Assembly (NCBI GenBank): GCA_009602725.1
Contig: WELB01000030.1
Coordinates: 564,447-585,444 of the forward strand
Length of the DNA: 20,998 nucleotides
Reading direction: 5' to 3'
Source: Spirogloea muscicola
Lineage: Eukaryota; Streptophyta; Zygnematophyceae; Spirogloeales; Spirogloeaceae
Every line of letters starts with the position of its first letter. Position 1 is the stretch's first letter. Positions 10,513-20,998 of this stretch are shown here, piece after piece. A model generated the notes under the pieces. It was not told where the DNA came from. It ran no database searches and saw only the letters and a program-made list of their open reading frames with translations. A program made the translations under genes and the position numbers.

Positions 10513-13343
10513 CTAATGATCGTCACGCATTGAGCCTCGAGGCGTGGCTGCGCAGCCTGTTGTGCGGTCATTGCGGCCTCTGCCAGCTCTATTGGCTTCA
10601 CTCCTCGCCTCTCCAAAAGAGGACATGAGATCCCTTGCCTGGTCGCCGCTGGTCCCGCCTAGCACACGCTCTGATCTCCCTCTGGAGGCCCTGAGTGCAG
10701 CCCGGCGGCGGGCGTGGGCCTCCTCATCAGCCTCCATGTCGGGGGCTCCGTCAAACTCGTGCAAGGCTGCCAGGTTGTCCTTGGCGCCATGCAGCTCATA
10801 GCGCCGCCGACTTCGGTGCGGCAGCACGCCCGTCAGGGGCGGGTACTCGCCCACCTCCTGGAAGGCTGCTGACAGTGGCTGCTGCTCCGATGGCCGCTTG
10901 TACGAGGAGGGCTCCTGCCACTGAGGCTGGACACTACCAGGTGCAACTGGAGTGCATCATCAGGCTACAGGATTCCATGCCACCAAGTTACTTACCAAGA
11001 ATGGTGCTCCAGCAGCGAGCTAGTTGTTTGCCAGCAATTATCGAGCAAGGGCCTCTGTGAAGTATTCATCAGCGAGAAGGCCGAGAGGTGACCCTTGATG
11101 TCCTTGTGTGGCCATGTTGTTGCCACAGGTGTTCTCAATAGTGGCGCAGTGAACATGCAGCAGATTGCTGTTTAGTGGCTGGCAGGTGCAGGTACCTGTA
11201 GAGCTCGCGCTCCATCAACACGTGCTGCTGCTGGTGGCCCCCCAAGGATGGCACTGGACCGGAATCCATGTACGGGCCGGATGCTGGTGCACTATATGTG
11301 GCGCCATGCGATGCCGCCACTGTTGCGGCCGGCAGCGCCTGTGTGTAACCTGGGGGCACCCAGATGCTCCCCAGCACCATCAGCTGCTGTGCCGCACCGC
11401 CACTCCCCGCGGTTGCCAGCGTCTGCAGCTGCAGAGACGGGCTCGGCCTCCGCGTATGCAGGCGATACTTCTGCGCCCGCAATGACAGAGGGCAGAATTC
11501 AGAGCTCGGAACTGCACCCAGGAGCAGGCGCATGGTGCCTTGGGCACCCGTGATTTTGCTGCATGTCTGGAAGCTGCCAGGGCACTGTTGAGATCATTGC
11601 GAGACAATGGAAGAGCAGGGCAATGGCTCCGCTTTTACCTGAAGGTGCGACTTGACCTCGTCATTTGTGAGCCCGTCCACCTTCATGAGCTCGCGTATGT
11701 GCTTTGGCGTTGCCACTGCACAGAGCCATTGGCACGCGCTGTGTATCAGTAGAGCACATCATTCTCCTGCATGGGTGAGTGGGGAGAAAGGGGGGGGGGG
11801 TGCAGTTAGGCTGCAACAGCACTGTGGGCCACCGATGCTCATGTTTGACCACGCACTGCGCGCTGATGTGGTGCTGCCTCCTTGGTTGCCTTTCACAGCA
11901 ACCCAGACATGCTCGAGATATTAAAAGATAGGGAAGGGGACATTGGAGGTTTACTGCGGGGCCCGCCAAGCTGCTTGAGCGCCTCCACAAAGCGGCGGTG
12001 CAGCTCCGGAGACCAGCACCGGCGTGCCTTGCGCTCCCGCGGGGACAGGTTCCCGCTGCCGGCACGCTCGAGGCTGTGCGAGCCACCATCGTGTCCCCGC
12101 ATGTCGTCAGAGCTCTCCCCTGAGCTCCTGTCGGGGGGACCCCTGCCGCGCTCGAGGACAACCCTTTCACCAGTATCCAGTGACGCCGACCTCTCCAGCT
12201 TATAACCCGTCGAGGCGCCAAAGCCCACGCCGCCATTGTGGCCGCGGATGCCGAGGGCAAGCTCCGTGGACGTTGGGGAAAAGTGCTGTAGGGAGGAGGG
12301 CCGCCTCGGTGGCTGTGACGGGGGACCATACACCTGCCCTGGGCTTGAGCTGGACCGGCTGAAGGGCGTGAAAGCACCGAGCGGCCGACGCTGAGCAGGG
12401 TGTGAGCCCCCCCCGCCGGTGGCATCACCACCTTCAAGGTGCACTTGAGCGTGTGCACCGTCGTCCGCAAGCTCCTGTGTTGCCTGCTGGCCGTCTGCCT
12501 GCAAGGATACCTGGAGCAGCCGCGTCAGTCTACCAACTGATAGATCTGGCAGGCATGCAGACATGACCGGCAGGAGAGCAAAGCCTTGCAAGGACGTGAT
12601 ACTTAAAGCCCATCAAAGTAGCTGAGCCGGCCCAGCAGGAGCAGGCGCAGCATCTTCTTCTGCAGAAAAAGAAGATGCTACTCCAACTACTGGCCCCTTA
12701 TCGCAATGTCCAAGTCGCGCCACTGCAGACGCGGCAGCCACCCGGCTCGTCCAGCAAGACGTGGACAATAGAAGCAGATTCGTGTTTCCATCTTGGAAGA
12801 TTGCTGCGCCAGGATGCCACGGATGCCTCACCTGCTGGCCTCCTGCCGCCAGCCATTGGTTCCAGAGCTGCGGCCCAACGTGCCACACTGGAGTCGGCGG
12901 CAGCTGCAGGCCCGGGAGATGGCTGCCGTCGCCCTTGGGGGCAGGCGATGCGGCTGCTGCCTGGCTGAACTGCAGCGGCTCTGCCGCGGCGCCACCGTGG
13001 CCGCCGGGCTCCTCCGGCGGGCACCTCGGCTCGGGCGCGGGCGCGGTATCGCCGCCACCGCCGCCGACGAGCGCGCTGCTCCTGCTGAAGACGGTCTGCA
13101 GCCGCCTCTTGGCCACAGCCACCGCTGCGCCAGACCCAATGCATGCCTCCGTGAGCGCGACAAGACCTACATGGCAGTTCTGGTCGTCGAGCACCGCAGA
13201 TGCGTGAGCACAGCGGAGGGGGCCCAACTCATACCTTCGTCGAGGAGGCCCATGCAGAGCGGGAGCTCGCGCTTGAAGGCCTCGATCTTGCGCCGCTCAT
13301 CCTGCAGCGCTCGCAGGTGCTCCTCCAGCTGCGCCGCCAGCAT
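10513..13343 (-). CDS. HHO: NIGT1/HHO-type GARP (G2-like Myb) transcription factor
   Basis: Six exons on the minus strand: 13343-13235, 13166-12832, 12498-11955, 11715-11639, 11470-11196, 10933-10513. They give 586 aa with matching phases. Residues about 8-36 carry the HHO N-terminal motif, [20 protein letters not shown] followed by CMGLLDE. Residues about 303-363 are the GARP DNA-binding domain: [18 protein letters not shown], then [20 protein letters not shown] and [13 protein letters not shown]. Two introns interrupt this domain; the first splits the codon before ATPK, giving Met where plants have Val. In land plants these proteins are nuclear repressors acting in nitrate and phosphate starvation responses; that role here is inference. 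The parts between and after the two domains are Gly/Pro/Ser-rich, and the last 140 residues are not recognised. The start is the first ATG in frame; the GTG upstream at 13379 is not a credible eukaryotic start. The last exon rests on phase and an open frame only. Confidence 0.88.
11790..11800 (+). repeat. G homopolymer (11 bases)
   Basis: A run of eleven G lies in the GARP gene intron 11716-11954. It has no coding effect and its length may be a sequencing artefact. Confidence 0.7.
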
Positions 13344-13562
13344 GCGCCCCCCGGCCGCCCCGGGCGCGTCACGGGGCACCGCCGCCGCCGCCGAATGCCC
13401 GCACGGCCGCCGCGGCGCGCATCCGGCCGCGGCGCAGCAGTCGAGGCTGCCTCGAGCAGCTAGCCGCCATGCTGCATTGGCGCGCCTCAGCCCAGCGCGC
13501 CGCGCAGATGCCAGCGATGGACCATGCGCCGCGGCGCCAGCAACCGGCTTTCAGGCGGCCGC

Positions 13563-13586
13563 GCCGCCGCCGCCGCCGCCGCCGCC
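13563..13586. repeat. (GCC)8 trinucleotide run
   Basis: Eight GCC units lie in the region between the divergent GARP and MPP6 genes. It is the second such run that falls where a first exon is missing. Confidence 0.8.
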
Positions 13587-13889
13587 GCGCCCAAGTGGTG
13601 AGAGCCGCCGCTGCCGGCGCTCCCTGAGACGGCTCCTCATGACCGTGTCAACGGCTTGCCTCCGCCAGGCTGCGGCAGCGACGGCAGCAACCCCTCTAAA
13701 ACCCTTAGCTCCAAAAACTCACAGAGTCTGCACCTCGACTTGTACCCTAGCCCTCAGCTTGGCGCACCCGACCAGCAACTGAGGCCCTCGTTGGTGCGCT
13801 ACTCGATCCCCATGATAAATGGCGTAAGAGCAGATGAATGCCGCTAATGATGTCAAACCAGCGGCTGACAAAGCCAGCCAGGTGCATAC

Positions 13890-13976
13890 AGAGGGTGTTA
13901 GTGAATCTGTTAGCGGAGCCACAGGCTACGCAGGTGTAGCTCAGGGTCTGTCGTTTCGGTGGCGACCAAGATGAGT
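13890..13976 (-). CDS. Possible first half of RNA polymerase subunit RPB12 (RPABC4)
   Basis: A minus-strand frame reads PPKRQTLSYTCVACGSANRF and resembles the N-terminal half of RPB12, which has PPK, then Y-x-C-x2-C and an Asn a few residues later. A possible acceptor (GGTGCAG) and a possible donor (GTATGC) flank it. The second half of the ribbon (CRECGYR-like, with a KKRT tail) was not found between here and the GARP gene, and no start codon could be linked. It may be a partial gene, a relic or chance; confidence is low. Confidence 0.22.
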
Positions 13977-14141
13977 CTGCACCGGTGCCCACAACCCACA
14001 GTCGCCACCGCCGTCCTCAATCGTGGGCGAGGCAGATGTCAGCCTCCATTGCAAGCCGAGTCACGTCTTGAGCAGCTTACAGTTGAGCTCGTTGCCGTTG
14101 GCATTGCTTGCCAGCGCCCTCACATGGGTGCGGCGCGGCAG

Positions 14142-15199
14142 TGCAGCACGGTGATCGTGGAGGCTGACCCGCAGCCGGGTGCGTTGTCCGGCCGCATGTC
14201 CTTCCAGAGCTTCAACCCCGTGGTGGAGGTAAGCCTGTGGTACTGGCGGCCCTGCCTTGCCATGCGTAAGGCTGCTGGACCTCCATGGCTGCTGCACTTA
14301 GTTGCAGCTGGGGTGGCGCACTCTCTTGCCTGCATCGTGCCGCCACACATGGCCACTAGAACATGTTGCTCTGCTCTTTCCAACTGAAATACTGACAATA
14401 TATACGGTGTACCCGGGCTCACAGAAGTACGCCGCGGAAGTCGAGGCCGGGCTTGAGAAGCGGTTGGCTGCAAAGCGAGCCAGCAGCCAAGCCAGCACCC
14501 ACGTGCCTGAGGATGGAAAGCGCCAGAGGCATGAAGATGCACTCTACTTGCTTGCTCCTGCCCAATCAACAAAAAATCATAAGTGTTGCTTATAAAGCGT
14601 TGCTTTTGTATTTCAATCTCCAAAAAAAATTTGCATGACGGTCTGCTAATGCTATAGGCGTGTACCTTACTGGCCAGCTGCTTACTCCCTAAAGGCGACA
14701 TGAAGTATCGTACCCCTCAACTTTGCTGTAGTGCCGCCTTTACATTCTGAGCTCGTTTGACGTTGCCTTATTGCAATCAACATCAGCATATCAGTAGTGA
14801 AGGTTACTTGGGGTGGCTCCTTGCAGGATGAGAGAGTCGCCGGTGGCTGCAGTGGAGGCAACTTCAAGTGGAGTACACGAAGGGGATGATGCCACTGCTG
14901 GGCGGGAGCAAAAGCGGCAGCGTGCTGAAAATGGAGGGCCACGGAGTCAGCCGGAGGGGCTGACCTCGCAGCAAAGACGGCTCAAGGCTGGCGCACCAGA
15001 AACCGCACAGGAGGGCGCAAGTGCGTCAAGAACTACGGAGCTTGCGAGAGACGGGAGGGAGGGCATGCTGGGTGACGGCCAAGCCGATGGGCGAGAGAGA
15101 GCTTCCATACCTCGCAGGGCCGGTGAGGCCGGTAGGAAGGGCGGCAGAGGGCCTCGTCTCGATTGGCGAGTGCTAAGACCAGGCGGACGGGTGCCGTAA
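14142..15199 (+). CDS. MPP6: M-phase phosphoprotein 6 / MPP6-like nuclear exosome cofactor (5' end missing)
   Basis: Three exons are supported: 14142-14228, 14425-14582, 14827-15199. Together they encode 205 aa. The first holds the family signature: CSTVIVEADPQPGA, then SGRMSFQSFNPVVE. The second continues directly with KYAAEVEAGLEKRLAAKR. The last is a charged, low-complexity tail ending RLDWRVLRPGG, which matches the LDW-VLRP end of plant MPP6. MPP6 binds RNA and the nuclear RNA exosome and helps it process 5.8S rRNA and degrade nuclear transcripts. The N-terminal helix (KFMQR-type motif) should lie on an upstream exon that was not found. The donor at 14583 (AA|GTGTTG) was chosen because it is the phase that keeps the LDWRVLRP frame; an alternative donor at the CAC|GTGCCT site does not fit. 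Confidence 0.78.
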
Positions 15200-16274
15200 C
15201 TGGCAGTTACAAAGCCAGATCTCTGATCCTTGATAATCTAGAGGCAGGACGAGTCATTGCCTTAGAAGGGCCACTTACTGCCGCCATTAAAGGGCATTGT
15301 ATCATAGAACCTCATTCTGTCAGGGAGGCAATTGTATGTTGCGCGTTTGCTCTTGTTCTTAAAAAGCTGCCGCAGGAGAGGGTGCAAGCTGTTATCGCAT
15401 GCGAAAGCTGGCCATGTAGTTCGGCTATGAGTGATGGTCTGGAGTTTGCGATGCCGGGACAGCACAATCAGCATTAGTCAGCACAATCTCTGAAGCCCAC
15501 TTGTTAAGCAAGCAATCAAAGTGGGCATGTGCTGTCCTGTCATGATCTCACTGAGTGGTTGACTGCAGCAATTGAAAATATGACTTGCAGAGCTACCTGC
15601 CGTGTTTTGGCCATGCTTGTGCCATGACTTGAGGTCCACCTCCATGGAGTATTCTTCCACATCCTATACAGTACCTCAACTTCGTGCATGTTGCTCTCAA
15701 AGAGGCTTCAGGTTGACTTGCACTTTTGTTGCCTCTGTAAGCAACTGCTGTCAGAGTAGTGGGCCATACAGAGAAGATGCTCCGTAGCAGCACTGAGATA
15801 ATTATCCGCACGTTTTGCATCCAGAAGTAGCTTCAGAACTACAGTCGGTAGGTTTATGAGTCATCCACCAGCGCAGTAGCATAACTCGTGTTTGCATGCC
15901 ATAGCCATTATCGAGAATGTGCTGCTGACGTGAATGTGGTTGTGCTGAGCTTGGCATGCATGCATGGTTGTCATCACTGGGCAGATGCTATGTAGCATGC
16001 TTCATAGTACATGTGGTATTGCTGTTAAAAGGGCAGCTATTACAATTTCATGTGATGGCTGCCCTGGCTTGAAGTTTACTTGTGATAGGATTATCCGTTA
16101 CACAAGCCTTGCATACAGCACAGACAGCTGCTTGTAGTGGTGAACATTGAGGAGGATACGAGTGCTATTATGTAAATGAATGAATCTGACCCCCTAGATC
16201 ATGCTTGGAAGTGGATTTACCCCTGAATTTTGAGAGGATGATCAGCTTCTCTGGATAATGATTTGAAAATGTGA
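15200..16274. other. AT-richer noncoding stretch ending at an N
   Basis: About 1.1 kb following the MPP6 stop. It is less GC-rich than the exons and has no exon with credible splice signals. A TGTAA motif, the usual green-algal polyadenylation signal, occurs at about 15736 and 16171. The stretch ends at the N at 16275, beyond which the sequence is abruptly exon-like. Confidence 0.5.
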
Positions 16275-16289
16275 NATCTGGCCAGCCTG

Positions 16290-19077
<2,788 letters not shown>

Positions 19078-19677
19078 GTCGCCACCATAACGGCGAGCAT
19101 GTCCTGACAACCCTTACAGTGCTTTTTGCGGGCAGGAGTATGCCACAAGCGCGGTAGGTAGCCAGGTTTGATCGACAAGTAGCATGCAGGACCACTCTAG
19201 AGCTTACTTAGGATGAACAACCGTGTAGCTGTGCTTTGTACAACAGACGCGCGAATGCTCGCAAGTAGCGTCTCTGCAGCTCGCTGCACCCTGTTGATGT
19301 CTTCAGCAGGCGGCCATGTTGCCGGCAGCCGATACAAGGCCATGTGACCTAGCTAGCAAGGTCAAGGACCTTCCTCTCACTGTGCCAAGCTCACTGTGTT
19401 TCAGCCCACCAGGTGGCACGGCTGTCAAATGGGCGACAGGATCATCGCGCTGCAGTGGAGTGATATGTTAGCGGGCAGTGCTGAAAGCACTTTGCTCTAC
19501 AATCATATGTCGCTGTGAAATGTACAGGCAGGCGCACAGAGGTTGCCATTGGCGCGATAATAGATGCAGGCAGAAGTTGCACTCTGAAAGTAATGAGTAA
19601 AATGATATATCGGATGACGCGGGCGCTGCAAGCGCCACACTAGTCAAGCTCCACCTCACAGTGTGCGCATAAGTTTG
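19078..19677. other. Intergenic region between convergent YY1 and DUF2358 genes
   Basis: About 600 bp holding the two 3' UTRs. A TGTAA motif on the minus strand (TTACA at about 19115) could serve the DUF2358 gene but lies about 560 bases past its stop. No other feature was seen. Confidence 0.45.
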
Positions 19678-20998
19678 TCACTTGCTGGCTTTGCCACGGG
19701 GCCGGGGGTTGGGCTTGAAGAGCTGCCGCACACCGTCCCAAGGTGATATGTTCCAGCTCTCGACATGCCTGCAGGCATGCAAAGAACCATAGATGGCAAC
19801 CGTGTCAGCCTCTCGGTGAGGCGAGCACCTATGGCTTGCAGGGGCAGCGCATGCGCGAGAGCTGAGAAGCTGTGGCATACAGAAGCAATGAGGGCTGTGC
19901 AATACGCACTTGTAGATCTTCCCGCTGTCCATGTCAAAGTAGTGCTTCGTGCTCCCAGATGCTGAGATGCGGCGCAGCAAGAAGTCAACCGCGCAGGCTG
20001 CGCAAGCGGCCGCACGTGACTGACAAGAACAGCTTGATCACGCAGAAGACAAGCAGCTGACCCAGCTGCCGTCCTGACTTGGCGGCGCCTCTGCACGGTT
20101 GCTCACCAGCGAGGATCGGGCGCCACGGAAGGCCAAGTGTGCAGCGGAAGCGCCACTTGGTGGTGATAGTGTCCTGGGCAAACGATGGCCGCGGCATGAG
20201 GCCATGGAGAGTAGTGCCAGAGGAGCCTCCACATACGCTGGCTCGCACCAGATAATCCACAGCACGGCGGAGGCAATGCCGGCCAAGTCATCAGCTGGAC
20301 GACACCGCTGCAGCGTTCAGCTGAGGAGCGCGCTCAGTCTACCTCAGTCTCCTGCCAGTCGAGCACGGCGAGGTCGACCTCCTCCATGAACGACCCGAGG
20401 TTGGACACGTTCTGCTTGAAGCGCCGGCGGCCGCGGAAGCTCACGAACGGGTCTGCGAACTCGCACTGGTCCTCATAGATGCCCATCGTCATGTCTCCTG
20501 CGCTTCCACCGGCGCAGGCGGCGGTCCCGTCATCGGGGAGCCTGGCCCGGGAAGCGCTGCACTTTTGGGCGCCCACTTGGCGATCACAAGCTCTTCAGCG
20601 GCGGCGCTCACTGGCGCCAGTGCCGGCGCCGCCACGTTGGCCACGACAGCAGTGGCTGTGGCGGCCGCGGCGGCGGAGAGCGCGGACCTGTGACGAAGTA
20701 CGTGTGGTCGTAGTCGCGGCGGAGGAGGCGCTTGGCGTCGTCGCGCGTGAGCGGCGACGGCACGCCGGCGTCGTATTCGCCGCCGTCGCCGGCGTCGGCG
20801 CTCCGCGGCCGCAGCGCCGCCACGGCCTTGCCCAGGGCCTCGGAGCCGTACCAGGCGACGCGCGCCAGTGGGCCCGCCTCCGCCGTCGGCGGCGTCCGCT
20901 CTGACCGCTGCCGCTGCTCCTCCTGCTGCGCCGCGAGCGCGATGGCGCCGCCGTTTCCGCCGCCGCCGCCGCTCCGCCGCCCGGAGATCGGCACGGGC
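19678..20998 (-). CDS. DUF2358 family protein, probably plastid-targeted (5' partial)
   Basis: Five exons on the minus strand: 20998-20688, 20497-20343, 20173-20107, 19961-19910, 19768-19678. They give about 223 aa within the window, with matching phases. The first exon has a low-complexity Gly/Ala/Arg start without an ATG and runs off the window edge, so the start codon and any transit peptide lie beyond it. The conserved domain begins PLTRDDAKRLLRRDYDHTYF and continues with GIYEDQCEFADPFVSFRG, RFKQNVSNLGSFM, TKWRFRCTLGLPWRPIL, KHYFDMDSGKIYKHVESWN and SPWDGVRQLFKPNPRP. This is the plant and algal DUF2358 family, which has an NTF2/SnoaL-like size and pattern. Its biochemical function is unknown, and plastid location is inferred from plant relatives. 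The gene is convergent with the YY1-type gene. Confidence 0.9.

Larger units (their letters stand above)
13344..14141. other. Region between divergent GARP and MPP6 genes
   Basis: About 800 bp that should contain the GARP promoter and 5' UTR and the MPP6 first exon. It holds a (GCC)8 run at 13563-13586. No MPP6 N-terminal motif of the KFMQR type was found. A weak zinc-ribbon exon lies on the minus strand and is listed separately. Confidence 0.45.

Noticed and set aside
13344-13379. Upstream extension of the GARP protein from the codon at 13379
   Set aside because: The codon is GTG, not ATG. The first ATG, at 13343, places the conserved N-terminal motif as expected for the family.

Overview
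The window reads as intron-rich nuclear DNA from a green plant, most likely a unicellular green alga. The evidence is short GT-AG introns in almost every gene, GC-rich exons with GCC/GGC trinucleotide runs, and plant-type gene families: a NIGT1/HHO GARP factor, a DUF2358 plastid-type protein, an At3g58530-type F-box/LRR protein and a plant-type MPP6. No bacterial operon, rRNA, tRNA, transposon or CRISPR array was seen. Gene models were built by hand: splice sites were chosen so that reading phase and family motifs continue across every junction. They have not been checked against RNA or databases.

Layout, left to right. 282-3754 (+): a seven-exon gene joining an N-terminal CDCA7-type zf-4CXXC_R1 zinc finger to a C-terminal MBD4-type mismatch DNA glycosylase; this is the most interesting object here. 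4848-6298 (-): Mediator subunit MED10, convergent with the first gene. 6390-6521 (+): a lone internal exon of tRNA-His guanylyltransferase (THG1), wedged between a GCC run and a single N at 6631. 6815-10055 (+): a 12-exon F-box/LRR protein with roughly one leucine-rich repeat per exon. 10513-13343 (-): a NIGT1/HHO-type GARP transcription factor, convergent with the F-box gene. 13890-13976 (-): a weak RPB12-like zinc-ribbon half. 14142-15199 (+): the exosome cofactor MPP6, with its first exon not found. 16290-19077 (+): a YY1-type four-finger C2H2 factor that starts just right of a second single N at 16275. 19678-20998 (-): a DUF2358 protein whose 5' end runs off the window.

Most of the genes belong to nuclear gene expression: DNA methylation-linked repair, Mediator, two DNA-binding factors, exosome RNA processing and protein turnover. 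There is no sign that they form a cluster with one shared function. The two isolated N bases, each next to a gene lacking an expected exon, suggest that parts of the window are assembly joins, so gene order across 6300-6815 and 15200-16290 should be treated with caution.
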